Below, in pieces: positions 43,041 through 55,811 of a stretch of 64,000 nt of DNA (the first letter of the stretch is position 1; each line of letters opens with the position of its first letter). The stretch is from Allolobophora icterica (Eukaryota > Annelida > Clitellata > Crassiclitellata > Lumbricidae). The translations under genes were made by a program, and so were the position numbers. The stretch spans positions 8,250,974 through 8,314,973 of the forward strand of contig OY744611.1 in assembly GCA_963556255.1 (NCBI GenBank), in the 5' to 3' direction. The notes below the pieces were generated by a model. The model had not been told where the DNA came from, made no database searches, and worked only from the letters and a program-made list of their open reading frames with translations.

Positions 43041-43929
43041 CAATGTTATCCATTGCTGGAAGTGTCTTATTTAAATCGATTTTTAGTAAACCGACTGAAC
43101 TCAATAAATTATTGTAATGGTTTGCGGTGTGTCAAGCCACTAATTGGAAATGAGCGAATATGTGTATATATTAAGAAGGACATAAAGAGTAGGCCTATAG
43201 ATATAAAAGTAGTAGATATAAAAGCGGTAGAATACACAAAGTGCTAGCCAGACATTTTCTAATAGATCTAGATGATCCAGGCTGACATACGATGCAACAA
43301 ATGCAAGGAATAAGCAGAATTTTGTTAGAATCTGCCCGCGAACCATAGCTTGTTGCTATTACAGCACAGGAGAAGTTGGAGTTTGTTCGGTCTTGGTGCA
43401 GTCTCTCAAACCCTAGGTTCGGTCTTGGTGCAGCCCCTTAAACCCTAGGTTCGGTTTTGGTGCAGTCTCTCAAACCGTAGGTTCGGTTTTGGTGCAGTCT
43501 CTCAAACCATCGGTTCGGTTCTGGTGCAGTCTCTCAAACCCTAGGTTCGGTCTTGGTGCAGCCCCTTAAACCCTAGGTTTGTTTTGAGCGCAGTCTCTCA
43601 AACCCTAGGTTTGATTTGATTGAAATAAAATCTTTTAATTATATTTATTATAGTTTAATTATAGTTAATATATTTTAAATATATTTGAATTCTAATTTGT
43701 ACTCTTCCACGATTTATTTTAATTATGTTATTGGAGCAGTCTATTTCAGAGGTGTATGTTGAATAAACTTATTTCTTGTAGCAATTTTTTTAAATATGTA
43801 TTTTAAGTATATTTATCTAAGTTAATTTTAAATATATTTTTAATATGTATTACAAGCTATATTCTTACAAGCATGCTATTTGGACAACATATTTTGATTC
43901 CTTAATATGGAATCGTTTTAAGCAAGAAG

Positions 43930-44208
43930 AGAGAGGACCCTTAATCTAACCGTGAGGTAGCCATGGGTATGAAGTGTTAGCAACCTCAGTTTCTTAGACT
44001 CGGCATATGAGGGTAAGCGGCCAGTCCTCGCCCTCGCCTTCTCATCTTCCCACCGACTTTGTTCAGTCAGTGTGCTCATTATAGCTGAGCTGGCTAGGGG
44101 TGCAGCAGGAGCAGAAATCGAATCAAATATTAGACGTGGCGGGGATTCGAGCCCCCGACCTATCCATCGGCAGTTTAGCATGCTAACCACTACGCCATTA
44201 TGCACCCC
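43930..44208 (-). repeat. tRNA-derived SINE, family A copy 2
   Basis: The minus-strand head has TGGCGTAGTGGTTAGCATGC and GGTCGGGGGCTCGAATCCCC. The body is shared with 10880-11158. Because the flanks are also shared, both copies probably descend from one insertion in the ancestral foldback element. Confidence 0.7.
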
Positions 44209-44489
44209 TCTCGTTTTTACCAAATATATGTTTAAATACATTTAATTACAAAACCAGAAGAAACAAAAATCAATGTTCTACTGTTGGAAATGTACATACA
44301 GACTGTCATTTATTAACTTATAGTTGAATTATCTAAATTAATTGTCAAGAAATATACAAACTGATAACTAAGCGAGAAGGAAGAACTCTAAATTTTTCGC
44401 TGAGAAATATAAAACTGCTAAGTAAGGAGAACGAAAATGCGAGCAGAATTGAAGAGAAGGTACATTATAGTGGCGGTGCGGTGGGAAGA

Positions 44490-44660
44490 GCGCTGGGAGC
44501 GGTGGGAGCACTGGGAGCGGAGGCAGCGGCGGTAGCGGCAGCGGAGGCAGCGGAGACAGCAGCGGCAATATCGGAGGCAGCGGAGGCAGCGGAGGCAGCG
44601 ACGGAGGCAGCGGCGGAGGCAGCGGCGGGGGCAGCGGCGGAGGCAGCGGCGGGGGCTGTC
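44490..44660. repeat. (GGAGGCAGC)n GC-rich tract
   Basis: About 170 bases of GGAGGCAGCGGC-type units. They give artefactual Ala, Arg/Cys and Glu/Ala ORFs in all frames. Confidence 0.85.
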
Positions 44661-45071
44661 ATGGCGCCTATGTCTAACGCACAAGGCATCAACTGATGCA
44701 CTAAAACCAGGTTGTAATCATGTCAGCCTATGGAAGATCAGTCTATTAGACTGCCTTAGTGGACTGATGTTCTAGAGGTTATATTACACGAATATCTTCG
44801 AAATGATTGATTCGTCAGTCAAGAAAAACAAATTTCACCAATTTAAAGGCTCTAAAAGATGCTATTCAAATGCTAACAATCACATACAAATTACCATAAT
44901 CGTATTATTGCCATCCAGGCAACCCGCTCCACCCGGGCATCCTCCTATCCCAGTCTTTCAACTCCTACTCTGACTCATCTGATCCTCCGCCTTCCAAATT
45001 CTTCTCGCCATAAACGACATCCGCCTTAACAGCTGATCTGCCTCATCGCTTGATCTGGTCCCCTAGTAAGG

Positions 45072-45999
45072 GGTCATTGCATAATTACGTAGCGCCGAAA
45101 ATGACCGTTTTTCACCCACCCACCCACCCTGTAACGCTTCGCAACGTTTCCCTAGACCCACCCACCCACCTCCCCCAGCGTTACGTATTTATTGTTACGA
45201 AAAATCATTTTAGATTTACTACGTGAACGCGCATTTATAATTCATATTTTATAGCGAATTTAATATAGGCCTATAGTATGTGAATTAGAATTTGACAGTA
45301 GACCTAAAATATACAGAACGCTTTATTGATATAAATGACAGTCATGTTTGAAATGCAAATTTTTTAAAAAGTTTTACGTCAAAGTTTTACCTGGAAAGTT
45401 TCGTGGACTAAATTGTTTATTAATAATTAATCAAAATTAAGATGAACTAATTATTTGCTTATTCTGAGCACTTCGATAATTATTGATACAAATATTGCTC
45501 AGTTTTTGTCGGGCATCAATTTTAAGTGTTTGAAATTTCTTGTCCACCAAGTAAAATATGCTTTAAAGTTGTTCTTCAAGGTCAGGAATCCAACGAGAAT
45601 TGCCACGCTGTTCCGACGGTAAAACTATGAAAGATCCAAACAATTCGAACAGCGGTTTGCGGTTTACACAAACGGGAGATGAAATCTCAGTTTATTTTAG
45701 ACCAATAGCACGGCGTATAACCAGTTTGGTCATTCGCCATTGGGCCGTATTTATATACAGAAATAGGTCATTTGGGCGCGTTGCGAAATGTGGTTTCCGA
45801 CGAGAGTCAACTTTTAATTTAAATATAATGCTCAATAAAGTGTCATCCCATGTTAATTTAAATTCTTTTATAACTAAACTGTTGGTAAAAGCGTTACGTA
45901 ACGTTCACTTCCATACACCCACCCACCCACCACGTAACGTTTCGTAACGTTTTCAAGGACCCCACCCACCCTCGAGCGTTACGTAATTATGCAATGACC
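45072..45999. mobile_element. DNA transposon of unclear class with 20-bp inverted ends
   Basis: The ends are GGTCATTGCATAATTACGTA (45072-45091) and its exact reverse complement (45980-45999). Subterminal CCCACCCACC and CGTTACGTAA units occur near both ends. It interrupts a repeat of which a second copy lies at about 47630-47910 (shared CATCTGATCCTCCGCCTTCC, then TTTGGACTAC). No transposase: the 115-residue ORF at 45600-45947 has no recognised domain. The target duplication is not clear. Confidence 0.7.
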
Positions 46000-46302
46000 G
46001 ATAACCGCATTGGGACCTTCTTTGGACTACGCTTTGGGAACCCCCTCTGATTTTACGCAGCGCTTCTGAGATTGGCCTTCGAGAGGCGCTTAGAAGTTTG
46101 GATATTACGATTACGATTACGACCCTCACTCCCTACTTATCTCAAGTTCTCCAACCGAGCCACATCCACCACGCCTCTGGAACGATCTCTTCATTGAGTT
46201 CCGAAGATTATCATTTCCTCCATCGTCATTGCAATTGCAACCATTTCTCCATCGTCTTTCTCATGCTCCTCTTTCTATCACCACCAAGACTTTCCACTCA
46301 AA

Positions 46303-47622
46303 CAGTGTGATTCTCCTTACAGATTTTATTTTAGTTATAGTTACAGTTATAGTTAATGGTTTTTCATTTTAGGTATAGTTACAGTTATAGTTAGTATTAT
46401 ATTTTAGTTATAGTTACAGTTATAGTTAATGGTTTTTAATTTTAGTTATAGTTACAGTTATAGTTAGCATTATTTTTTAGTTATAGTTATAGTTATAGTT
46501 ACTGGACTTTTATTTTAGTTAATTTTAGTTAGTACATAATTACAACTGACCCCAATGGCGCTCCACCTGGTCCCTATAATTATGAGGTCATCGATTAACT
46601 ATTCCAGAAAATTTTAGGCAGTTTTTGATCTACTCCCCTTGTCAACAACAGTTTACTGTCAAACATTCGATGACCCCCTAACAAAATCATGTCAAAAAAA
46701 ATTTCTGTGACTCTAACAAATGCAAGAAACTGAAATTGCCGAAAAAACTAAATGATGTTATTCAGATTTAATTTTATGCTTCATAGCTACAGTACATCTT
46801 AATGGCTAATGGCTACTTAATGGCTACTTAATGGTAACAGTAGGCCTACGTACTGTCTGTTACAGATATTTAATGGATTTTTTCATTCAAAATACAACCT
46901 CGTTTTATTTTATGTGTGTATTCAATTCGATTTTTATTATGAAATTACATTTCTAATTAATTTGAACATGAACATGATAACTTTTTATAATATTCCTTTT
47001 AACATAGAAAATTAAAATCAAAACAAAAAGTTTCTCACTCTTTAATTATTATTAACAATTGAAAGACAAATTATCTTTCCATCAAAAAGAAACTCGAAAT
47101 ATCAGATTTTCGAAAAGAACCCCGGATATTCGCAAAGAGAGTATGAAGCGCATTTCTCATTTTAGCTGTAAACAATAAACAGGATAATTTAAAACAAATA
47201 AAATATCGCGTTTGATTAAGTTACAAAGAAAAATTAAATAGATCACTCAAACAACATAGGCCTAAAGACTTTCCGAACCTATGGTTGCTTTCTGATTAAA
47301 TTATTGCTGACGTCAATTTGTCTTGAACACCTCTCCCCTTCAAGAATTGTCAAACTTTTTCAAATTCCTCGTTCAATTTTATAGATATAATTAATGGGTA
47401 ATATAAAGACTGCTCTTTTAACGTTCTTATACTTATCGATATTGCACATTTTATTTCATTAACGAAAATAGCGATGAATTTTCGTTAGTGTTATTTTCGT
47501 TATAGCTATAGTTATAGTTAATGATATTTTGTAGTTATAGTTATAGTTATCGTTAACGAAATCATTTTTTTGTTCGTTAACGAACATTTTCGTTATCGTT
47601 AACGTTAACGAGAATCACACTG
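46303..47622. mobile_element. hAT-type non-autonomous element (1320 bp)
   Basis: The ends CAGTGTGATTCTC and GAGAATCACACTG are inverted, with an exact 8-bp duplication CACTCAAA (46295-46302 and 47623-47630). Both ends carry arrays of TTATAGTTA / GTTATAGTTACAGTTATAGT units (46325-46520 and 47495-47560), and the right end ends in CGTTAACG palindromes. No transposase was seen. Confidence 0.9.
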
Positions 47623-47630
47623 CACTCAAA

Positions 47631-49005
47631 CCGGTCTCAACTTTCAACAACTCCTACCCGTAGGCCCTACTCATCTGATCCTCCGCCTTCCAAATCTTCT
47701 CGCCCTAAACGACACCCGCCTTCACAGCTGCTCTGGCTCCTTCTTCACCTTAGCTCCCCCCCCGGTAACCGGACTTGGACCTACTTTGGACTACTCTTTG
47801 GAAATTACCCTCTGAGTTGACACAGCGCTTATGCATAGGCTGGTGTCCTGCGCTTCGTTTCCGAGTGACGCTTTAGAAGTTTGGAAGTTTGTAAATTACG
47901 ATTACGATGTGTTTACGTCATTTATGTCTTATTCTGAGCTGGCGGTTCGCAAGTTGGCAGACTGATGTTATCTGCAACCAATCCAATTCAGACAATGACT
48001 GTCCATTTCCAAAAGAATCTCATGACTCACACTGATAATTTATTGGAAAGCAGTTGGGAGTGAGGTGACTTCCAGACGAATTACACTCAACTACTAACCC
48101 TGAGACTTGGAGAAGCACTTTCAGTGAAGATCTGGTGGCGATGGGAGTCGGATGGAATGAGGCGGAGGACAGTGCAGACAACCGTACAGAATGGAGGAAT
48201 CTTGTCGCCCGATGTTCTGGAAAGAACGAAAGGAACTAAGAGAGAGAGAGAGAGACTAACCCTGGAATTTTCTGTCAGTGAGTGTCACCATGTGTTACGA
48301 ACGTTTCATTTGGTTCGGTGTCATTCTTCTGATTTGATGCATTTTTTATTATCCCGTTCTAACTAGACCATCTATGCAAGCAATCATCGTTCTGACCGGT
48401 TTTTTGGCTAGTGACGTACCTGGCCAAGAGTCCTAGAATCGGGACCTCCGACGCCAAGACCATGAACTCTGGAGGTCGTGTAAATCTGATGAGATATTTT
48501 AGAAAATCACTGGAGAGTACAGAGAGGGACTGTTTCTGTTTCCCAAAAAAAGTTTAACTGGGGGGAGGGACAGCAGTGTTGACAGCTCCTCCTAAGTTTA
48601 ATCTTCTAATGAGGGACAGCAGTGGAGACAGTGCTAAACGAAGTATTGATTGAATCAAGTACTAAACCAAGCATTAAACCAATTGTAATTGTAATCAAGC
48701 ATTTATAAAGGCGCCACACAACGATTCAGAGGTGCTATTGCTAACAATTAAAATGGACTTCAGGCGTTTCAGAAACAGGCGAAGAGAAATACCGAGGAGC
48801 TGAAGCCGCAATTCTTGTGGAAGTGGTCAACATAAGCAAAGCTTCTATAGATTGAGCAGTAGGGTGGATCGGAAAAAAAATTTTCGTATCGAATATTAAT
48901 AGCGACCAAAATTTGCTTTAGTATACGTAAACAGCTGTGTAAAATTATTTTAAATTTGGACAACATCTTGAGGGTCCCCAACGAGATAAAAAAAATCGCC
49001 TGTGA
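47631..49005. other. repeat copy followed by non-coding sequence
   Basis: 47631-47910 matches sequence around 44930-45065 and 46000-46125, giving a second copy of an unclassified interspersed repeat. The rest has no convincing gene. 48858-48985 resembles the possible MITE at 40785. Confidence 0.4.
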
Positions 49006-49008
49006 GTA

Positions 49009-49085
49009 GTTAGAGTTTGTTCGGTCTTGGTGCAGTCCCTTAAACCCTAGGTTCGGTTTTGGTGCAGTCTCTCAATAAACAATTT
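49009..49085. repeat. fragment of the 32-bp subterminal array
   Basis: GTTCGGTCTTGGTGCAGTCC and GGTTCGGTTTTGGTGCAGTC repeat the unit seen at 43385-43615, together with the same preceding AGTTTGTTCGG. Confidence 0.7.
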
Positions 49086-49237
49086 GGTGGATATAAAAGC
49101 TGAAAAGTGAGTCTTAACTTGACTACGAAATGACATAAGCGACTGAGTAGAATGGACAGAAACAGGGAGAGAGTTCCAAGATCTAGTTCCTGCAAAATTA
49201 ATTAAAGAGCACCTTCACCACAAACAGTGAGAAATGT

Positions 49238-49335
49238 GCATCATCATCATCATCATCATCATCAACATCATCATCACCGCCACCACCACCACCACCACCA
49301 TCACCACCATCATCATCATCATCGTTATCATCACT
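49238..49335. repeat. (CAT)n/(CAC)n microsatellite
   Basis: About 95 bases of CAT and CAC units. Confidence 0.9.
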
Positions 49336-49534
49336 TCAACAGGTGACTTGCAGGCTCATCTAACACTTATTGACCTTCGTCTGAGGCGCTCGCAAAACTT
49401 GACACTAACTGTCACCAGCATATAAAGTGGTCGAAACAACAGTGGACGCGCTCTTTTATTGTCGGTTCCACAGGCTCCTCCCATTCCTGGACGGGTAAAT
49501 ACATGCTGCAGCTCCAACGCAGGAAATGCACTTC

Positions 49535-49671
<137 letters not shown>

Positions 49672-49734
49672 TTCGTTTATTAATTCAAACTGACAAGCAC
49701 GCAGTAAGATTACATGATATAGTATAGTAACAGA

Positions 49735-49930
49735 CGATAACAAGTTTCACAGGAGTCGAATTTAACTGTGCAGCAGCCATGCAAGGCGCCCATCTGTACC
49801 ACTGCTCATTTTGTAATCGCCACCTAGGAATGAAGGCTGAGTAAAGCTTGTGGGGCTAGCGGGTATCAAACCCGCGTAATTGTGATTTTCGTGCCAGGAT
49901 GTTACCATCTTACCATCTCCCCGCCCCAAG
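49735..49930 (-). repeat. tRNA-derived SINE, family B copy 2
   Basis: On the minus strand the head shows TGGTAAGATGGTAACATCCT and GCGGGTTTGATACCCGCTAG, and the tail ends in CAGTTAAATTCGACTCCTGT. The tail is shared with 38215-38425. It starts some 60 bp from an AAT microsatellite. Confidence 0.7.
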
Positions 49931-51067
49931 TTTGTTATCTTTGAAAAATCCGTAATTACGATAGGAACTGAATTTACTGCACTATCAATACTATTTCAGA
50001 TATTTAGTCTTTCGATTTTTCGTTTCTCATTGGATATACAAGTGACTGTTTGATAACGTTTATGATGTTTATTAATTAGAGAGTCACGGCAGGATTTTCA
50101 TGGGCCAAACCACTCAGCTCATTTTCTAGACAGAAAAAAACTACAATTGGCCATGGATAAACTCTCCATTTCCGGATTTGTTTCCGCAACAAGGAGCCGC
50201 CGGCGTTGTTTCGAATCCACACAAACCCTCCCCAGATCTCTCAGTTTGTGGTTCGTTCAGGTAGTGTCGGTACTAAACCCGATAAAGAAGGAAGGCAACT
50301 AAGCTTCGTTAAACAGCAACTACACTGATATTGCACTTCTAATTTAAAAACTTATATAACGCCACCATTTTGATGCTCAAGGCATCAGTTGATGTTAGCT
50401 ACGGTTACCATCAACTGAAAATACCATCACCACCATCAAATACCTCAACCGCATTTAGCATACACTGAGTAATAATTACCACTACTACGATCACCACCTA
50501 AGCCCTATCAGCATATCAACGGGCATTGATTAAATATAGACCCATATGGACTCTATTTTGGTCTCGTATGGAATCATGGGCCTTTATGAGCTCCTCGTGT
50601 GCATGCTGGCACGGAAAGTATTCACCAGCATTTTACGGAATCTCACTGTAAGTAACTGTTATAACAATCCTACCTTATGAATTATTCGACAAATAACAAG
50701 CAATAAAGTTTTAGGATGTATATTCTTTTTCATAATACAAAGTTTAGGCCTATATAAATAAAAAGATTCTACAGGTCACGCTTTTCATTTGAAGATATTG
50801 CAGACCAGAAAAGTGGACTGGGTCGAATACAAAAATCTAATACTCAGTTGTTAAGTAAGTGAATAGTTATCGTCACCAGAATCTTTAAGACTCAAGACCA
50901 ACGCAAGCGTTATGAGCTCATTCAAGAATACGATATATGGAACGATTTACGTTTGAGTGAGTACTGATAAACAATTAAGAACCCAAAAATTATCAAAGCA
51001 ACTTTACCTTGATTTCATATGTAAAGATATTATTCACTTTATTTGTAAAAATATATTTATTGAATTA
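49931..51067. other. 3' flank of the TRIM-NHL gene, non-coding
   Basis: No ORF or repeat recognised. It probably includes the 3' untranslated region and flank of the minus-strand TRIM-NHL gene. An AATAAA on the minus strand lies 7 bp after the stop (51056-51061), with another at about 51038. Confidence 0.4.
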
Positions 51068-52373
51068 TTAGAAATTGAAAATCAGAATCCGTCCACCGTC
51101 GTTATTGTCAGCCACAAACAGTCGACCATGTGACTCATCTAGAAGAATTCTTTGTGGATATCGTAATCCATGTTTTTCTCTTGAAAGAATTTCTCTCTTA
51201 AATTCCAGATCTGAACCCAACAACAAAACTCGATGGTTGCATCTATCGACGACCATCACAGATCCAATTCCATCAACAGCCAACTTGATTGGGTCATCCA
51301 TTTGTCCGATTGTCGATCCAGGTTTTCCACCGAATGACTTCTTAAGTTTTCCATCTGTATCCGTTATGCACACTCTATGCAGATCATCTTCACTGTCGCC
51401 ATGACTGACCACGAAGTGACCATTGGTTAGTTTTACAGCGTGCAATGGATGGTGAATATCTGCGTCTGGTGATAGATTTATTTCTCGGATCAATTCTCCA
51501 TCTGGCGAATATTCATTTAATTTATTTTTCCATTGAACACTTAAAATGACAGTTGATTCATCTGTAACAGACAAACCCCATCCATTATCGTCACCTGTTG
51601 ACCAGTTGTTTATTAATTTTCCATTTGGATCAACTCTCAGGATTTCACTCGACTGACCATAGCCTTTGAAATCAAAGATGTAGAGACATTTAATTCTGTT
51701 ACAGGATTCTATGTCCCTTGGATTAATTAATTTTTTCACATTGTATCGACGACTTAAACTGAATTTCATCGAATCATAAACTTCAACTTCTGAACTTTCA
51801 TTACTCACAACAAACAACTCTTGGTCGAAGATCGTCAATCCACGGATCCATTTTTGTTTTTCTTCTGCGGCTTTTGTTCTGATCGTTTTGACTAAAATTG
51901 GATCCGATTTGTATCGAAGTTTAACTGAAAGTAGAAACAGTTCCACACAAAAATCTATTTAATATTATTTAATAATTGAAAATATTCACATAAACGTGAA
52001 AACTAAAGCATGGGACAAAGACGACACATGTACGTTATTCAGTCCAGACAAATTGAGGCTAACAGAATGCTAGAGACACAGGAATGGTAAGAGAAACTAG
52101 GGTTACCAAGAGAAACTAATGGATAAACCTAGACATCCAGCTATTCTTTGATTTTACAACAGGCTGAGCGAAATGCATACAGTGCTTTTATGAGATAATA
52201 AAAATCCGGAAATGAAGTTTCCTGATTACATAGGGGCCTATATATATAGTACATGTATACACACATAGACCTATATTGATGTATTACATACATACATGCA
52301 TACATACAAACATACATACATATAGACATACATACCTATGGACGCACACATAATTTTATACATACAATACAAT

Positions 52374-52404
<31 letters not shown>

Positions 52405-52474
52405 CATACATACATACATACATACATACATACATACATACATACATACATACATACATACATACATACATACA

Positions 52475-52506
<32 letters not shown>

Positions 52507-55315
52507 GACATACATACATACATATAGACATACATACCTATAGACGTACACATAATTTTATGCATACAAAACAATATACATACATGCATAAATGCATAGA
52601 TACATATTACATAGTTATATACATAAACATACGTACCTGCTTTCGTCGTCTCTAGTTCTTTACCGAGTTTCTTAGCGTTACTTTCTAACAATGTCTTCAC
52701 TATTTCTTTATACATGTCCAATTCTTGAACATATTTTTCGTTGTTGCCCTGAAGTGAATTATTGGTTGTTTTCTCTTCACAGAGTTCCTGCATCAGTTTG
52801 TCGTTGTTGGCTTGAAGTTCGTTGTTTGTTATTTTAATGTTGGCCAATTCTTGCTTCAGCTCCTCTACGTGTGCTTTATAATTAACTTTCTCCTTAATCA
52901 GCTCTTCCCTCACAGACTTATTAACCTGTGCTTCATTGTCTAAAATAGCTCTTAGCTGGTCAATTGCTGACTGCAAGTTCTCTTTCACTGTCCTTTCTAG
53001 TTTCAATTCTTTTCTCAAGATATCAATCTCGTTACTTAGTTCTGCAAACACAATTTTGCTTCTTTTCTTGGGCTTCAAGTCACCTTCTTCTGAAAAACGC
53101 AACAACAGTGTATGACTGACTTAATATTCTTTTAATTTGTCGACTCCAGTGGCACACTTATTGAAGTCCACTGTAATTCTATTGGCTTTTAGTAACTTCA
53201 ATTGAGCTGGTGTCTAACACACAAGGTACGAAACAATAGCGCACGAAAACGGAGCCGTATTAGGGCCATTATCTAGAGTAGCCTATCAACCCTCAAATAC
53301 ATTGGGCTTATAGCGGACGCGCCAAGTGGCAGTTAGCTGTTGCAAATTCTGGTCGCTGAGGGTCCTTTGTGAGCTGACGATCGTGGCTGTCTCATGCAGT
53401 AGGTCTACAGAAAACAGTGTCGCAGTCTATATTAGTACACTAGCCTATGTGACTATGTAAGGACGATGTACTACGTCAAACCAACTCGTATATTTACTAC
53501 TAGCTGGTTGCCCGGGGTTATAAGTTTCAATCCCTGTAGCGAATAAGCAACAAATTTAGGTATCATCGTACTCCTCATCCTCATCATCATCACTACCTAC
53601 CACCCCATTATCACCACCACCACCACCACTGTCATCATCGTTATCATCATCACCATTACCCGGCGTTGCCCGGGGTTATAAGTTTCAATCCCTGTAGCGA
53701 ATAAGCAAAAAATTTATTTATAAGTTTCAATCCCTGTAGCGAATAAGCAACAAAAGTTAATGTGAAGTGAAATCCATACGGCTGCGCCATCTGGCGATTC
53801 TTTAGAAATGCGTGTCGGTGACAGAGAATTCGCGGTGAAACACAGAATCTTCTCGGGCGGCGCCATCTGGCGAATGAAAATAGGTCGATTAGAATTTGTT
53901 TGGACCAGGTAAAAAGTGGGGTTTTGGGAGAGGTTTTGGCCCGGGACACCATGGAAGCGGAGAAAACGGGGACGCGAAACCTGACACTGGGTGGGTAATG
54001 CCCACCCCGAAATAGTAGTGAAGGTTTGGAGTGAAAAGGTCGAAAGCTGTAGAAATGCATCGCGGTCAAACATCGCTGTGACAGACAGACAGACAGATTC
54101 TTCTCTTTATATATATAGATGATAAATGAAAGTCATTGTTGGTACATTCTCTAAGATGATTTACAATAGATGGCACTGACCTTCAATTTCGCCCATCAAG
54201 TTGCCACCGTATTCCTCTAGGAACTCTTCGAGTTCAGATTGCCTAAAACGGAATTTAAAATCCTGAATTCGTCGTTCAATTATTGGTTGGCACTGTTGTT
54301 GCAGCTCAAACGCTCTAACATATAAGTCAGAAAGTGCGCTGCAGTTGTCGCTAACTGATCCTTTATCCATTATACTTCGGCAATAAGAATTGTAACTTTC
54401 CAGGTTCGATAAATAGGCATCAATATCATCCGTTGCCATTTGGATTTCTTTCAATCTGCTTTGTCTTTCGGAACACAGACCTTGCATAAGACAATGTGCA
54501 TCTTCGTCTGCAAATTGCTTTATTTCATCTTTTCTCTTCACTACGTCACACTCTAATCTTTCCATCCAATTCTGCATTTCTTCCTTGGCCTTCAAGATGT
54601 TCGCCTTTTTCATCTGAGCGTGGGAGATACACTTATTCATTGCTTCAGTATTGTTTTGAATCTGCTTTCGAAAGCTATCCAAACATTTGTTAACATAAGA
54701 ATATTTGTGGTTTTTATGTGCCTCAATGCAGCAGACGGTGCATGCAACTATATCGCAATCAATACAGTACACATTCAGAATCCTTTGCTCATGCAGTTCA
54801 CAAGCACTTGGTGCTTGATCGGCCATCACATTTTCATATTCATTTATTGGCATTGATTTGTGATTCTTTGTCAATTTAAATTTTCTGTGTTCACTGCGAC
54901 ATTCTTCGCACAACTTGTGCTTGCATTCAACGCAGTATGCATCAGCCGTTGGAGTCTCTTTACCTTCCTGCTCCTTATTTTCTTCCAGACACACGGAACA
55001 TAAGACACTTGATACTGCAGACGGGTCTGAAAACTTTGACACTTGTATCAGCCTTTCGATGAAGACATTTTTAGGCAGTCCATGAAACCCTTCTGGAGGA
55101 ATCTTGAACAGTCGTCTACAGATTGGACAAGGCATTTCATCTCCAGGTTCTTTGTTGGTTTTAAGCCCAGTCTCTCGAAGACATTTTATGCAGAATGTAT
55201 GAATGCATGGCAAGGCTTTCGGATCGGTGTAGATTTCGGTGCATATACAACATGTAGTAATATCCTCGAGCTCTTGCTGTGTAATATCAGCTCTGTCTAA
55301 ATCTTTCGCAGCCAT
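51068..55315 (-). CDS. TRIM-NHL protein, three exons
   Basis: Exons 54181-55315, 52637-53089 and 51068-51924 join in phase to about 814 residues. Exon 1 starts MAAKDLDRAD and holds a RING finger (22-67, CCICTEIYTDPKALPCIHTF ... CPIC), a first B-box (106-146), a second B-box (172-204, CELHEQRILNVYCIDCD) and a coiled coil. Exon 2 is almost entirely a second coiled coil (ELSNEIDILRKELKLERTVK). Exon 3 is a six-bladed NHL-type propeller (VMVVDRCNHRVLLL, RLFVADNNDGGRILIF). Splice sites: donor AAG|GTCAGT, acceptor TTTTTCAG, donor CAG|GTACGT, acceptor ACTTTCAG. Zinc ligands are intact, so an active RING E3 ubiquitin ligase is likely. The NHL domain probably binds substrate or RNA. TRIM-NHL proteins act in development or innate immunity; which one is unknown. 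Confidence 0.88.
52262..52600. repeat. (CATA)n microsatellite in intron 2 of the TRIM-NHL gene
   Basis: About 340 bases of CATA units with interruptions, ending about 35 bases from the 5' splice site of intron 2. It yields artefactual Met-Tyr-Val-Cys and Ile-His-Thr-Tyr ORFs, one of which runs into exon 2. Confidence 0.92.
53500..54120. repeat. interspersed repeat, unclassified, in intron 1 of the TRIM-NHL gene
   Basis: GGTTGCCCGGGGTTATAAGT followed by TTCAATCCCTGTAGCGAATA occurs in three copies (about 53510, 53665 and 53720). The stretch ends GACAGACAGACAGATTCTTC and TATATATAGATG. The look recalls ends of invertebrate retroposons, but I cannot name the family. Confidence 0.5.
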
Positions 55316-55811
55316 TCCTTATTCTAAATAGATCCCAAAATCGAAAGCATTTTCGATTTTTTTTAAATGGTATAGACTTATATATTATTGGTACTTGCCT
55401 TTCCTAGGTAGATGTCGCATAAATTTCCATCTCACAAATAGGAGCCTATAGTCTACGTGAAAGTAATTGTAAGCTGTAGACGGTCTTAGTTCCAAATCGT
55501 TGAAAATCTACGTTGATGGAACTTAGCAGTCTTTTATAAATTTAAACTTTTAATTTCTGCTGTAGGCTATTACTGATAGACTGAATAGGCCCTACATTGT
55601 TGCCTTTGCTATGCGCTGAGCCACAAACTAACTTATCAGCGTCGTGTGTACTTTGTATCTTGCACCTAACTCTACTGAGACTAGCAGGCCAATATGATCT
55701 ACCGCAAAATGTCACAGATGTTGAGCCTGCTGTCGGGCATTAGATATACAGTATACTGTTTATGCTATAAGTTTTAGAGCTATAGTTATGATTGTAGGCC
55801 TATATTTAGAC
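55316..55811. promoter_or_regulatory. upstream region of the TRIM-NHL gene
   Basis: This would contain the promoter and any 5' untranslated exon of the minus-strand TRIM gene. No TATA box, initiator or other element could be assigned with confidence. Confidence 0.25.

Larger units (their letters stand above)
43380..44660. mobile_element. partial copy of the foldback-like element
   Basis: This begins with about seven 32-bp tandem units (GGTTCGGTCTTGGTGCAGTC then TCTCAAACCCTA, 43385-43615), then a stretch matching 10196-10370 (TTATTTCTTGTAGCAATTTT), then the SINE, then the GGCAGC tract. The tandem unit differs from the unit at 10082 (GGGTCTTAACCAGCACAG), so only part of the subterminal region is shared. 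No inverted right arm was found. Confidence 0.6.

Noticed and set aside
43385..43615. CRISPR-like array of 32-bp units
   Set aside because: Units are directly adjacent with no spacers and recur as the tip of a dispersed element.
44368..44701. Ala-rich, Pro/Leu-rich and Arg/Cys-rich ORFs
   Set aside because: Products of a GGAGGCAGC repeat tract open in many frames.
52271..52655. Met-Tyr-Val-Cys and Ile-His-Thr-Tyr repeat ORFs
   Set aside because: Translation of the (CATA)n array in an intron. Only the part of the long minus-strand ORF upstream of 52637 is real exon.
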